The notes beneath the pieces were generated by a model. That model was not told where the DNA came from and made no database searches. It saw nothing but the letters and a program-made list of their open reading frames with translations. From positions 124,001 to 188,000 of the forward strand of contig NZ_CP010803.1 in assembly GCF_000960975.1 (NCBI RefSeq): a stretch of 64,000 nt of DNA, in the 5' to 3' direction. The position numbers were made by a program, and so were the translations under genes. Every line of letters begins with the position of its first letter. Within the stretch, counting starts at the first letter, position 1. Shown piece by piece: positions 54,620-64,000 of the stretch. Source of the stretch: Martelella endophytica (GTDB taxonomy: Bacteria > Pseudomonadota > Alphaproteobacteria > Rhizobiales > Rhizobiaceae).

Positions 54620-55657
54620 GTGAGCACGCTTTCCTATTTCAAGTGGGCCCTGATCATCACGGTGCTCGGCCTCGCCGCGAGTGCCGCCTATGGCTATTTC
54701 GCCTTTGGACCCGAGGCCGCACTGGCCTTCCTGTTCATCACCGCGGTTCTGGCGGTGCTCGAAATCTCGCTGTCCTTCGACAATGCCGTCGTCAACGCCA
54801 ACAAGCTGAAGCAGATGAGCCATGCCTGGCAGCGACGGTTCCTGACCTGGGGCATACTGATTGCCGTCTTCGGCATGCGGCTCTTGTTTCCGCTCGTCAT
54901 CGTCGCGCTTGCCGCCCATCTCGGTCCGCTCGATGCCATCCACCTCGCCTTTGCCGAACCCCGCGCCTACGCCGCCATCATGCACGAGGCGCATATGCCG
55001 ATCGCGGCCTTCGGCGGCACCTTCCTCTTGATGGTCGGGCTCACCTATTTCTTCGACCACGAGAAGGACGTGCACTGGGTGTCTTCGCTGGAGCGGCCGA
55101 TGTGCCGGCTCGCCTCGATCAAGGGCATCGAGATCGGCATTGCGCTATTGCTCATCCTGGTGTTCTCCGGCCTCGTCGCCGAGGAGCGCAAGACCGATTT
55201 CCTCTATCCCGCGATCTACGGCCTCGTCACATTCCTCGCCGTCGAAGTGCTGAGCGGTCTGCTCGATGCCAGCCAGGCGAAAACGGCGAAGATGGCCGCG
55301 CAGGGTGGTTTCGGCGCCTTCATCTATCTCGAAGTGCTGGATGCCAGCTTCTCCTTCGACGGCGTCGTCGGCGCCTTCGCGCTGACCAAAAACCTGCTGG
55401 TCATCGCCATCGGTCTCGGCATCGGCGCGATGTATGTGCGCTCGCTCACCATCATGCTGGTCGACCGCAAGACACTATCGCAGTTCCGCTTCCTCGAACA
55501 TGGCGCCTTCTACGCCATTCTGGTGCTGGCGGTGATCATGTTCACGCAGACGCTGATGCACATCCCGGAAGCCATCACCGGCCTTGTCGGTGCGGGCCTC
55601 ATCGGGCTTTCGATCTGGTCATCGGTGCGCTGGAAGCGGGCAATGCAGCAGGCCTGA
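54620..55657 (+). CDS. DUF475/TerC-like integral membrane protein
   Basis: A roughly 345-residue protein with about nine helices. The paired motifs LEISLSFDNAVVNANKLKQM and LEVLDASFSFDGVVGAFALT carry the Asp residues typical of TerC-family metal exporters. It belongs to the DUF475 branch. The GTG at 54620 (GAGG upstream) was preferred over a TTG at 54602. It probably moves or senses a metal ion such as manganese. It converges on the kinase gene with only 2 bases between. Confidence 0.88.
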   Translation: MSTLSYFKWALIITVLGLAASAAYGYFAFGPEAALAFLFITAVLAVLEISLSFDNAVVNANKLKQMSHAWQRRFLTWGILIAVFGMRLLFPLVIVALAAHLGPLDAIHLAFAEPRAYAAIMHEAHMPIAAFGGTFLLMVGLTYFFDHEKDVHWVSSLERPMCRLASIKGIEIGIALLLILVFSGLVAEERKTDFLYPAIYGLVTFLAVEVLSGLLDASQAKTAKMAAQGGFGAFIYLEVLDASFSFDGVVGAFALTKNLLVIAIGLGIGAMYVRSLTIMLVDRKTLSQFRFLEHGAFYAILVLAVIMFTQTLMHIPEAITGLVGAGLIGLSIWSSVRWKRAMQQA

Positions 55658-55659
55658 GC

Positions 55660-58600
55660 CTATTCGGCCGCCGCCTTGTGGAAGATGGCGATCTGGTTGA
55701 GAAAGGCGCGCAGCACGGCCGGCTTCAGCGGCTTGTGCTGCACGCTGATATCCTCCGCCTCCGCCATGTCGCGCACCTCCTGGGTGCGGTCCGCGGTCAC
55801 CAGCACGGCCGGGACATGCCGGCCGTGATGCTCGCGCAGTTTTGCCACGACATCGACCCCGCAACCGCTGTTGTCGAGATGATAGTCGGCGATGATGACA
55901 TCGGGCAGCGTTTCGATCGCCTTCGCCTCGTCAAGGTCGCGCGCGACGAACACCTCTGCGCCCCAGCCGCCGAGCAATAGCCGCATCCCTTCGAGGATCT
56001 CGGCCTCGTTGTCGATGCAGAGCACCTTCAGCCCGTGGATCGCCTGACCGAGCGGGCGTGCGGAAACCTTTGCCGCCGCTTCCTGCGCGGCCTCGGCTCC
56101 AGCATCCGCCAGCGGCACCGAAAGCCGGAACACGGTTCCGGCGCCGGGCGCCGAGGAGAGCGCCACCGGATGCTCCAGCATGCGCGACAGCCGGTCGACG
56201 ATCGAGAGGCCGAGGCCAAGCCCCTGCGCCGCCCGCGCCCCCTCCTCCAGCCGGGTGAATTCCTTGAAGATCGTATCCGCCTTGGACGGCGGTATGCCGA
56301 TGCCGGTGTCATAGACCTCGACGACGGCGAGCCCGCCGCGCCGGCGCACGCCGACCAGAACCTTGCCGGAGAGCGTATATTTGATCGCGTTGGAAACGAG
56401 GTTCTGCACCAGCCGTCGCAGGAGCTGCGTATCCGAGCGCACCTTCAGCGACGAGCCGACGACCACCAGTTCGAGGTCCTTTTCATCGGCCAGCGGGCGG
56501 AAATCGGTTTCCACCCGGCGCAGCACTTCGCCGAGATTGACGGTGGTGAAATGCGGCTTCATGGCCCCGGCATCGAGCCGGGAAATGTCGAGCACGGCGC
56601 CGAGAATGTCCTCGACCGAGAGCAGCGCGGAATCGATGCGGCCTGCAAGGTCGCGGTTTTCGCCACCCGCCGGCATGCGTTCGCCAAGCGAGGTGGCGTA
56701 GAGCCGCGCCGCGTTCAGCGGCTGCAGGATGTCGTGGCCGGCGGCGGCGAAGAACCGTGTCTTGCTGATATTGGCCTCGTCGGCCGCAGCACGCGCCTCG
56801 CTCAGCGCCTTGTTCACTTCGGTGAGCTCGGCCGTGCGGGTCGCGACGCGCTGTTCCAGCGTCTCGTTCGCCTGCTTCAGCGCCAGGTCGGCCTCCACCC
56901 GCCGCGTGATGTCAGTAAAGGTCACCACCGTGCCGGCATCCGGCATGGCGCGTGACTGCACCTCGATGATGCGCTTGCCGAGCACCATCGGAAACGCCTT
57001 CTCATGGCCGCGCAGTTTCCTGAGCGCCTCCTGCGCCTCCTCGCCCGTCAGGTCGCCGCGCGAGGACAGCCGACCCATGATGTTGATCAGCGGATAGCCG
57101 ACCTGCCCCACCTCCTCCGGCAGGTCGAGCAGCGAGCGGAAGCGCTTGTTCCAGACGGTCAGCCGGTTCGAGGCATCGAACACGGCGATGCCCTGGTCGA
57201 TCTGCGCCAGCGCCGATTGCAGCAGTCCCTGATTGTACTGCAGCGCCTCGCTGGCCTGATCGAGCAGGAAGGCGGCATCGCCCGAGGCGGCTTCGGCGCG
57301 CTGCAGCACCAGCGACAGCACCAGACGGGCCGATGAGGAGCCGATGGCGCTGCCGAGAAGCTGTTCGGAGAAATGGATCAGCGCCATATCCGCCTGTTCG
57401 CCATCGGCCATCCGCCGCCCGGCATTGCGCTCGAAGGTGGCGAAGGACCGCGCCGTGCGCTCTTCACCGAGATAGCCGTTCAGTGTCTCGCGCAGCATGC
57501 CAACGGAAACGCCCGTGCCGATGCCGCGCGCCGAGGATTGCCAGCGCGCCTGCCGCTTGACGAAGATGCCGGACTGAATGCGTTCCAGCGGCCGGGCCGG
57601 TCGGCTGAGCGATCCGAGAACGAGCGCCCCGACATTGGCGATCAGCGACAGGCAGGTGACGTTGAACAGCGCGTCCGCATTCGGCCCGGTGAAAAGCCCG
57701 GTTCCGGGAACCAGAAGATCCATGATCGAGCCGGCGATCGCCGAATGATCCGGTCCGCCGAGGCTCGGCACGAACAGGAGGTAGACCCAGATGAGAAAGC
57801 CGAGGACCAGGCCGAAGATCGCGCCACGGGCATTGGCATTGCGCCAGATAAGGCCGATGAACAGCGCCGGCGCCACCTGCGCGATCGCCGCGAAGGCAAG
57901 AAGGCCGATCGAATAGAGCCCGCGATCGCTGTCGACATGGCGATAATAGACATAGCCAAGCAGCATGACCCCAAGGATCGATGCCCGGCGAATATTGAGA
58001 AGAACGGAATGGAAGTCGCGATGCTGACCCTCGCCGGCAATCATCCGACGCCGGAGGAAGATCGGCGTGACGATATCGTTCGACAGCATGATGGCAAGCG
58101 CGACCGACGAGACGATCACCATCGCAGTCGCCGCTGAAAAACCGCCGATGAAGGTGACCAGCGAGATCAGCGGCATGCCTTCGACGATCGGGATCTGCAG
58201 GACGTAGAGGTCCGGATCGATGCCCGGACCGAGCCGCATGGCCCCGCCGATTGCGACCGGCAGAACCAGCGCGTTGATGGCGACGAGATAGAGCGGGAAC
58301 AGGAAGCGGGCGAGGTTCAGTTCCCCCTCCGACCTGTTTTCGACCACGGTGACATGGAACTGTCGCGGCAGGAGCAGGATGGCGCAGGCCGACAGGACCG
58401 TCATCAGCACCCAGCGGCTGAGCGGCGTATCGTAGCTCAGCGCCGAAGAGGCCTGAAGGTTGTTGCGCGCCTGGGCCAGCAGGTCCGCCGGGCCGTCGAA
58501 CAGGAAGAACAGCACGAAGAGGCCGACCGAAGCGAAGGCAACCAGCTTCACCACCGATTCCATCGCGATGGCGAGGATGAGCCCGTCCTGGTGCTCGGTC

Positions 58601-59160
58601 GCGTCCGTATGTCGCGTGCCGAAGACGATGGCGAAGCTTGCGAGCACCAGCGTCACCGAAAGCGGCAGGCCGAGGCCGAAGACGGCTCCGGACGGCTCGA
58701 TGCCCGTCTGCGCCTCGACCATCACCGAGACCGAATCCGACACCGCCTTCAATTGCAGCGCGATATAGGGAATGGCGGCGGCCAGCGAGATGATCGCCAC
58801 AAGGCTCGCCACCATCGGGTTCTTGCCGTAGCGGGCAGCGAGAAAGTCGGCGGCAGAGGTCAGCTTCTCGGATTTCGCCAGCGACACGATGCGGCGCACG
58901 ACAGGCATGCCGACCGTGAAGACGAGGATCGGGCCGATATAGATGCCGATGAATTCGAGACCACGGGTCGCGGCAAGGCCGACGCCGCCGAAATAGGTCC
59001 ACGACGTGCAGTAGACGGCAAGCGACAGCGCATAGACGAAGGGACGGCCGGAACGCGGCGCGATCGCCCGCTTCGCCCGCCGGTCGCCGAAGCTCGCGAC
59101 GACGAACAGAAGCAGGATATAAAGCAGCGCCGCCAACGATATCAGCCAGCCAGGCAACAT
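55660..59160 (-). CDS. Hybrid histidine kinase with solute-symporter domain (CrbS-like)
   Basis: A 1166-residue sensor. The N-terminal half is a sodium/solute symporter-like membrane domain (about residues 1-500, with VYCTSWTYFGGVGLAATRG). A PAS domain follows (DQGIAVFDASNRLTVWNKRF), then HisKA with His809 (AAAGHDILQPLNAARLY), HATPase (NLVSNAIKY and GLGLGLSIVDRLSRM) and a C-terminal receiver with Asp1092 (IIADYHLD). This is the architecture of CrbS-type kinases that govern acetate activation. The start at 59160 has GGAG about 9 bases upstream. The partner may be the regulator at 12502. Confidence 0.93.
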   Translation of the reverse strand: MLPGWLISLAALLYILLLFVVASFGDRRAKRAIAPRSGRPFVYALSLAVYCTSWTYFGGVGLAATRGLEFIGIYIGPILVFTVGMPVVRRIVSLAKSEKLTSAADFLAARYGKNPMVASLVAIISLAAAIPYIALQLKAVSDSVSVMVEAQTGIEPSGAVFGLGLPLSVTLVLASFAIVFGTRHTDATEHQDGLILAIAMESVVKLVAFASVGLFVLFFLFDGPADLLAQARNNLQASSALSYDTPLSRWVLMTVLSACAILLLPRQFHVTVVENRSEGELNLARFLFPLYLVAINALVLPVAIGGAMRLGPGIDPDLYVLQIPIVEGMPLISLVTFIGGFSAATAMVIVSSVALAIMLSNDIVTPIFLRRRMIAGEGQHRDFHSVLLNIRRASILGVMLLGYVYYRHVDSDRGLYSIGLLAFAAIAQVAPALFIGLIWRNANARGAIFGLVLGFLIWVYLLFVPSLGGPDHSAIAGSIMDLLVPGTGLFTGPNADALFNVTCLSLIANVGALVLGSLSRPARPLERIQSGIFVKRQARWQSSARGIGTGVSVGMLRETLNGYLGEERTARSFATFERNAGRRMADGEQADMALIHFSEQLLGSAIGSSSARLVLSLVLQRAEAASGDAAFLLDQASEALQYNQGLLQSALAQIDQGIAVFDASNRLTVWNKRFRSLLDLPEEVGQVGYPLINIMGRLSSRGDLTGEEAQEALRKLRGHEKAFPMVLGKRIIEVQSRAMPDAGTVVTFTDITRRVEADLALKQANETLEQRVATRTAELTEVNKALSEARAAADEANISKTRFFAAAGHDILQPLNAARLYATSLGERMPAGGENRDLAGRIDSALLSVEDILGAVLDISRLDAGAMKPHFTTVNLGEVLRRVETDFRPLADEKDLELVVVGSSLKVRSDTQLLRRLVQNLVSNAIKYTLSGKVLVGVRRRGGLAVVEVYDTGIGIPPSKADTIFKEFTRLEEGARAAQGLGLGLSIVDRLSRMLEHPVALSSAPGAGTVFRLSVPLADAGAEAAQEAAAKVSARPLGQAIHGLKVLCIDNEAEILEGMRLLLGGWGAEVFVARDLDEAKAIETLPDVIIADYHLDNSGCGVDVVAKLREHHGRHVPAVLVTADRTQEVRDMAEAEDISVQHKPLKPAVLRAFLNQIAIFHKAAAE

Positions 59161-59351
59161 CCGGTTTCTCCCATGCCGGCGGCTGGAAACGCGCGCTCTC
59201 CCGCCGACCGTCCGAAGATAGTCCAGCCTCGCGGATTTTGGAATGCGACTGAGGGTGCAGAAGGCATCACAAAAAACAATGATTTGCGCTTCAAAATTGA
59301 TGGAATCCAGCGCCCGCTTCGCTCTAGAAAGGAAGGACATCGGAGAACAGC

Positions 59352-60518
59352 ATGTCCTATCTCGAAACCATCAGCGCCCGCGCCAAGGCCGCGCCCGAAA
59401 GCGGCATCGTCGAAATCATCAACTATGCGCGCGGCCGCGACAATCTGCTGCCGCTGTGGGCCGGCGAAGGCGACCTGCCGACGCCCGGTTTCATCCGCGA
59501 GGCCGCCAAGGCGGGTCTCGACCGCGGCGAGACCTTCTACACCTATCAGCGCGGCATTCCCGAACTGCGCGCGGCGATCGCCGATTACTATGCGCGTTAT
59601 TTCAACGCCGCGCTGTCGCCGGAGCATGTCTATGTCACCGGTTCGGGCATGCATGCGATCAAGCTGATGGTGGAGGCACTGACGGAGGTGGGCGACGAGG
59701 CGATCTATCTCGCCCCGGCCTGGCCGAATATCTCCGCCGCCCTCGGCGTTTCGGGCGCGAAACAGGTCGGCGTGCCGCTCGCCTTCACCGATGGCCGCTG
59801 GACGCTCGATCTCGACAGGCTCGAAGCGGCGATCACGCCGAAGACGACGATGATGTTCATCAACACGCCGTCGAACCCGACGGGCTGGACCGCAAGCCTT
59901 GCCGAATTGAAGGCGCTTCTCGACGTCTCCCGCCGTCACGGCATCTGGATCCTCGCCGACGAGATCTACGCGCTCTATCACTTCGCTGGCGGTCGCGCCG
60001 CCTCCTTCCTCGACGTCATGGAGGATGGAGACAGGGTGGTGTTCGTCAATTCGTTTTCGAAGAACTGGTCGATGACCGGCTGGCGCCTCGGCTGGCTGGT
60101 GGCACCGCCGGAACTCGGCGATGTCATCGAGAACCTGGTGCAATACACGACCTCGGGCGTTGCCCAGTTCATGCAGAGCGGTGCGCTGGCCGCCATCCGC
60201 GACGGCGACAGTTTCATCACCGAGAACATCCGCCGTGCCCGCGAGGGCCGCGACATTCTCTGCGACCGGCTGCTTGCCACCAATCGTGTGGAAACGCTGA
60301 AGCCCGATGGCGCGCTCTATGCCTTCCTGAAGATCGACGGCATCACCGGCAGCCGTCGGGCCGCTCTCGACATCGTCGACAAGACCGGCGTCGGCCTCGC
60401 GCCCGGCTCCGCCTTCGGCCCCGGCGGCGAGCCTTTCCTGCGCGCCTGTTTCCTGCGCGACGGCGGCCAGCTGGCGGATGCCGCCGAGCGGCTAGCGGAT
60501 TATATCGGCAAGCTCTGA
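59352..60518 (+). CDS. Class I/II pyridoxal-phosphate aminotransferase
   Basis: A 388-residue aspartate-aminotransferase-type enzyme. The substrate-site segment NTPSNPTGW, the ADEIYALYHF segment and the PLP Lys in NSFSKNWSMTGWRLGW are present. An acceptor keto acid cannot be assigned. GGAG lies 7 bases before the ATG. It is divergent from the hybrid kinase gene with a 191-base gap. Confidence 0.93.
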   Translation: MSYLETISARAKAAPESGIVEIINYARGRDNLLPLWAGEGDLPTPGFIREAAKAGLDRGETFYTYQRGIPELRAAIADYYARYFNAALSPEHVYVTGSGMHAIKLMVEALTEVGDEAIYLAPAWPNISAALGVSGAKQVGVPLAFTDGRWTLDLDRLEAAITPKTTMMFINTPSNPTGWTASLAELKALLDVSRRHGIWILADEIYALYHFAGGRAASFLDVMEDGDRVVFVNSFSKNWSMTGWRLGWLVAPPELGDVIENLVQYTTSGVAQFMQSGALAAIRDGDSFITENIRRAREGRDILCDRLLATNRVETLKPDGALYAFLKIDGITGSRRAALDIVDKTGVGLAPGSAFGPGGEPFLRACFLRDGGQLADAAERLADYIGKL

Positions 60519-60531
60519 AGCGCGCGCACCG

Positions 60532-61134
60532 TCACTTGGCGGGCGGACGGCGATAGCCGACGAGCGGCAGGAACAGGTCGTCCACAATCTCTGCGATGAC
60601 GGTGTCGCTTGCCGGCTTCAGCGTCATCATCATTTCGTTGCGCAGCATGTCGACCGGCAGCGAGACGATGCGCGGCTTGATTGGCTGATCGTCGATCTCG
60701 CCACGCTTGATGGCACGGTCCAGGACGACCTCCATCACACGCTGATCGCGCGACACGATCTGGGTCTTCAGCTCCGCCGGGCTTGAGTTGGTCTCGCGGA
60801 AGAACTCGCTGAGTTCCACCGAAATCAGTGTGCCCATCCGTGTCCGCCGGGCCACGACATCCTGCAGCAGCCTGACAACGTCGTCGCGAAGATTGCCGGT
60901 ATCCGGAATGGTGGGCGGAGTGACCTTCATCTGATGGCGCATCGCTGCGACGGCGAGTTCGGCGCGGTTCGGCCAGCGGCGGTAGATGACAGGCCGGCTG
61001 GTTCCGGCCCGGCGCGCGACCGCTTCCATTGTAAGGTTCCCGTATCCCTGCTCGATCAGGGTCTCCCATGCCGCCACAAGAATGGCCGCCTCAAGGGCCT
61101 CTCCGCGTCTTCGTTCCGTTTTCCTGGCGATCAT
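60532..61134 (-). CDS. TetR family repressor of the efflux operon
   Basis: About 200 residues. The TetR HTH includes LTMEAVARRAGTSRPVIYRRW, followed by a ligand-binding helical domain. The start was taken at 61134 (GGAG upstream). The ATG at 61155 would lie inside the operator dyad. It is divergent from emrAB, and its likely operator covers their shared promoter, so it probably represses the pump until a toxic ligand binds. Confidence 0.88.
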   Translation of the reverse strand: MIARKTERRRGEALEAAILVAAWETLIEQGYGNLTMEAVARRAGTSRPVIYRRWPNRAELAVAAMRHQMKVTPPTIPDTGNLRDDVVRLLQDVVARRTRMGTLISVELSEFFRETNSSPAELKTQIVSRDQRVMEVVLDRAIKRGEIDDQPIKPRIVSLPVDMLRNEMMMTLKPASDTVIAEIVDDLFLPLVGYRRPPAK

Positions 61135-61149
61135 CAAAGCTCCGATAAG

Positions 61150-61196
61150 ATACATGAATGAATCCTGTTGACAGAATCATTCGTGAATATTAGATA
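61150..61196 (+). promoter_or_regulatory. emrAB promoter with TetR-type operator
   Basis: TTGACA (61168-61173) and TAGATA (61191-61196) are spaced by 17 bases. Arms ATACATGAATGAATC (61150-61164) and GAATCATTCGTGAAT (61174-61188) pair at 12 of 15 positions around a 9-base centre, so the right arm fills the spacer between -35 and -10. A repressor bound here would block the promoter. Confidence 0.75.
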
Positions 61197-61289
61197 CATC
61201 GGCGTTTCTTATTTGCCAATCCTCAAACTGGAAGCCGGCTGTGGAAACACATTTGACGGCCGCATGAGCGACCTATTGGGGATGACCGA

Positions 61290-62453
61290 ATGACCAGTTC
61301 CAACGAGCAGACGGGCGCGGCCGAGCCGCTTGCCCAAACCAGAAACGAACAGCCACCCCGCCGCCACCGGCGGAGCGGACGGTTTATACTGATGGCCTCG
61401 CTACCGGTTCTGCTGGCCGTCATCGGCGGCTACGTCTATGTGAAGGGCGGCCGGGTGATCTCTACCGAGAACGCCTATGTCAGCCAGGACCAGGTGAAGG
61501 TGGTGCCGCAGGTGAGCGGCGAAATCGTCAGCGTCGGCCCAGGTGAGAACGATATCGTCGAAAAGGGCAGCCTGCTGTTTGCGATTGACGACGCGACCTA
61601 TGTGAACGCCGTCGATCAGGCGAAGGCTGCCGTGGCCTCGGCCCGTCTCGACGTCGAAAAACTGAAGTCGGCCTATCTGAAGGCCGAAGCGCAACGCGAT
61701 ACGGCGCAGCAGGCGCGCGATATCGCACGCACGCGCGAAAAGCGTCAGAAGACGCTTCTCGGCCAGGGCGCCGTCAGCCAGACGGCGCTGGACGAGGCGG
61801 ACCTGACGCTGAGGACCGCCGAAGGCGCGGTGGTTTCTGCGGAACAGGACGTGGCCAGCGCGAAGGCATCGCTTGGCGGCGACCCCGATATCGCGACCGA
61901 CAAGCACCCCGAGGTCATGGCCGCGCTGGCAAAACTCTCCGCCGCCGAAATCGATCTGGCGCGCACGAGAGTGGTCGCCCCCGCCGATGGCATCGTCACC
62001 CAGACAACCTCGCTCCGGCCGGGTCAGTATGTTTCTGAGAGTTCCAGCGTCGTCACGCTCGTCGAAACCGGCACAACCGTCATCGAGGCCAATTTCAAGG
62101 AAACGGAGCTGACCCATATGCGCCCCGGCCAGCCCGTGGACGTCACCATCGACGCCTATCCGGATGTCACCATCCGGGGCACGGTCGAAAGTCTCGGCGC
62201 CGGCACAGGCTCTGCGTTCTCGCTGATCCCGGCTCAAAATGCCAGCGGCAACTGGGTCAAGGTGGTCCAGCGCGTGCCGGTGCGCATCGCCCTTGAGCCC
62301 GAAGACGAAACGCCGCCGCTACGCGTCGGTATGAGCGCGCTCGTCGAAGTCGACACGGGACATGCGCGCGGATTACCGGACTTCGTCAGGAGCGCGCTTG
62401 CCACCGTCGGCATCGGAACCACCGCCATTGCCGCCGAGGCCGATCCGCGATGA
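61290..62453 (+). CDS. emrA: Membrane fusion protein of EmrA/HlyD type
   Basis: A 387-residue adaptor protein. One N-terminal membrane helix (about residues 29-50) is followed by the biotinyl-lipoyl-like region (VSQDQVKVVPQVSGEIVSVG), a long coiled coil (about 105-190) and the beta-barrel domain. It links the inner-membrane pump to an outer-membrane channel. It overlaps the emrB start by 4 bases (ATGA). It is under the divergent TetR gene's promoter. Confidence 0.92.
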   Translation: MTSSNEQTGAAEPLAQTRNEQPPRRHRRSGRFILMASLPVLLAVIGGYVYVKGGRVISTENAYVSQDQVKVVPQVSGEIVSVGPGENDIVEKGSLLFAIDDATYVNAVDQAKAAVASARLDVEKLKSAYLKAEAQRDTAQQARDIARTREKRQKTLLGQGAVSQTALDEADLTLRTAEGAVVSAEQDVASAKASLGGDPDIATDKHPEVMAALAKLSAAEIDLARTRVVAPADGIVTQTTSLRPGQYVSESSSVVTLVETGTTVIEANFKETELTHMRPGQPVDVTIDAYPDVTIRGTVESLGAGTGSAFSLIPAQNASGNWVKVVQRVPVRIALEPEDETPPLRVGMSALVEVDTGHARGLPDFVRSALATVGIGTTAIAAEADPR

Positions 62454-63994
62454 GCACCGGCGCTTCCGAGCCGGTCGACATGCTGAACATCCCCCACAAG
62501 GGGCTGCTGTCCATTTCCATCATGCTGGCCACCATCATGCAGGTGCTCGACACGACCATCGCCAACGTGGCGCTGCCATCGATGCGCGGGTCGCTCGGCG
62601 CCAGCCAGGACCAGATCACCTGGGTGCTGACCTCCTACATCGTCGCCTCGGCCATCGTCACCCCGGTCACCGGCTGGCTTTCCGACCGCTTCGGTCTGCG
62701 CCAGATCTTCATCATTTCGGCCGCCGGTTTCGTGGTCACCTCGATGGCCTGCGGCATGGCCTCCTCGCTGAACGAAATGGTCGCCTTCCGCATCGCCCAG
62801 GGCCTGTTCGGTGCCTGCCTCGTGCCGCTGTCGCAAACCGTCCTGCTCGACATCAACCCGCGCGAACGTCACGGCCAGGCCATGGCCGTCTGGGGTATGG
62901 GGGTGATGCTCGGGCCGATCATCGGCCCGACTCTCGGCGGCTGGCTCACCGAAAACTGGGGCTGGCGCTATGTCTTCTACGTCAACCTGCCCGTCGGCCT
63001 GCTGGCGCTCGCCGGCATGTTCATGTTCCTGCCGAAAACACCGCCGAAGGTCCGCCGTTTCGACTTCTTCGGCTTTACCATGCTGGCCATCGCCATTGGC
63101 GCGCTGCAGATGGTGCTCGACCGCGGACAGGCGCAGGACTGGTATCAGTCGACCGAAATCTGGCTCGAAACCGGGCTTTTCGTCTCCGGACTTTGGGTTT
63201 TCGCCATCCATATCCGCAATGCCCGCGATCCGTTCATCTCGCTGCATGTGCTGAAGGACACCAACCTGCTGACCGCACTGGCTCTCATCGCCCTCGTCGG
63301 CGCCATGGTGCTCGGCGGCTCGGCCCTCCTGCCCTCGATGCTGCAGGATATTCTCGGCTACACCGCGAGCCGCTCCGGCCTGATCATGGCGCCGCGTGGC
63401 TTCGGCACGATGGTAGCGATGATGCTTTACGGCCGGCTCTCGAACCGTATCGATGCGCGGGCGGCCATTCTTCTCGGGCTGACGCTGACGGCCTGGTCCA
63501 TGCTGATGATGACCCGGTTCTCCGTTGACATGGGCGAAGGCCCCATCATCACCAGCGGCATCATCCAGGGCTTCGGCCTAGGTCTCGTCTTCGTACCATT
63601 GTCGGCGCTCGCCTATGCGACGCTCGAAGCGCGCTACCGGGCGGAGGCGGCCGGCCTGTTCAGTCTGGTTCGCAACATCGGCTCCAGTGTCGGCATATCG
63701 CTGCTGTCGACCGTGCTCGCCTGGAATGTCGCGATCAACCGCACCGAGATGACCGCGCAGATCACCGAAAGCGGCCCGCGGCTTGCCGACATGGCGGAAA
63801 AGACGGGCTTCCCGCACACGGTGCTGGTCTATCTGGTCAACAGCGAGATCAGTCTTCAGGCATCGATGATTGCCTATCTCGATGACTTCAAGCTGATGAT
63901 GATCGTGACCTTCGCCCTGATGCCGCTGGTGCTCTTGATGCGCAAGCCGGGCGGACCGAAAGTGACGCGCGTCGTCGTCGACGCCGGCCACTGA
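62450..63994 (+). CDS. emrB: MFS drug efflux transporter, DHA2 (EmrB) type
   Basis: A 514-residue transporter with 14 predicted helices. Motif D1-type VLDTTIANVALPSM and the A-like motif GWLSDRFGLRQIF are present, typical of DHA2 pumps. With EmrA it should expel hydrophobic compounds across the envelope using the proton gradient. It ends 6 bases before the window edge, so the operon's downstream neighbours are not seen. Confidence 0.94.
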   Translation: MSTGASEPVDMLNIPHKGLLSISIMLATIMQVLDTTIANVALPSMRGSLGASQDQITWVLTSYIVASAIVTPVTGWLSDRFGLRQIFIISAAGFVVTSMACGMASSLNEMVAFRIAQGLFGACLVPLSQTVLLDINPRERHGQAMAVWGMGVMLGPIIGPTLGGWLTENWGWRYVFYVNLPVGLLALAGMFMFLPKTPPKVRRFDFFGFTMLAIAIGALQMVLDRGQAQDWYQSTEIWLETGLFVSGLWVFAIHIRNARDPFISLHVLKDTNLLTALALIALVGAMVLGGSALLPSMLQDILGYTASRSGLIMAPRGFGTMVAMMLYGRLSNRIDARAAILLGLTLTAWSMLMMTRFSVDMGEGPIITSGIIQGFGLGLVFVPLSALAYATLEARYRAEAAGLFSLVRNIGSSVGISLLSTVLAWNVAINRTEMTAQITESGPRLADMAEKTGFPHTVLVYLVNSEISLQASMIAYLDDFKLMMIVTFALMPLVLLMRKPGGPKVTRVVVDAGH

Positions 63995-64000
63995 TCGGCC

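Overview
The window is 64 kb of GC-rich chromosome from an alphaproteobacterium, most likely a Rhizobiales member close to Rhizobiaceae. Supporting signs are an 897-residue AcnA next to a cytochrome c maturation operon ccmABCDG, a partial ExoD-like gene, a RIME-like intergenic palindrome, several rhizobial-type small conserved genes, and three CUT1-type sugar ABC systems. Genus and species cannot be fixed from the sequence alone. All functions are read from translated sequence and recalled family motifs; no database search was run.

Left core (1-16.5 kb): exoD-like (partial), a Gfo/Idh/MocA oxidoreductase, a RIME-like repeat and an intrinsic terminator, acnA, ccmABCDG, a YitT membrane protein, a small HTH protein, a TPR-methyltransferase, a small membrane protein, a CAP lipoprotein, pyrD with DUF952, a NarL-type response regulator that may be CrbR-like, an S24 repressor, a TerB-like protein and a processive GT2 glycosyltransferase.

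Accessory block A (16.5-26.3 kb): a DAO-type oxidase, then a fossil zone in which the frameshifted C-terminal end of a YdeP/FdhF-like molybdoenzyme abuts the C-terminal end of an IS481-type transposase. After it comes a xylo-oligosaccharide module: ABC ATPase and LacI regulator on the minus strand, with a divergent binding protein, two permeases and a GH43 beta-xylosidase (XynB) on the plus strand.

Accessory block B (about 26.4-52.4 kb) looks like a genomic island in tRNA-Gly(CCC). The intact tRNA is at 52314-52387, a direct repeat of its 3' half is at 26435-26480, and the C-terminal end of a tyrosine recombinase lies beside the intact tRNA. The cargo is sugar-acid metabolism. It includes a D-galactonate route (dgoD, dgoA, dgoK, an IclR regulator and the tripartite transporter tctCBA) plus a 2-hydroxyacid dehydrogenase. 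A second unit carries a CUT1 transporter with an enolase-superfamily dehydratase, an atypical DHDPS-family protein, a second dgoK and a TIM-barrel isomerase, and is probably controlled by a divergent GntR. A third unit has a CUT1 transporter, an embedded IclR and a 755-residue FAD oxidoreductase of unknown substrate. Conserved promoter/operator arrangements can be read in front of these units.

Right core (52.4-64 kb): a pyridine-nucleotide disulfide oxidoreductase, a DUF4126-type membrane protein, a DUF475/TerC-like membrane protein, a solute-symporter/PAS/histidine-kinase/receiver hybrid kinase (CrbS-like), a class I aminotransferase, and a TetR-controlled EmrAB-type efflux operon with a clear promoter and operator.

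The most unusual material is the tRNA-Gly island: duplicated kinases and dehydratases, a DHDPS homologue without the usual catalytic Tyr, matched dgo promoters with dyads at a fixed position, a 20-bp-phased repeat array, a 34-bp near-perfect dyad and an uncharacterised FAD-oxidoreductase/ABC operon.
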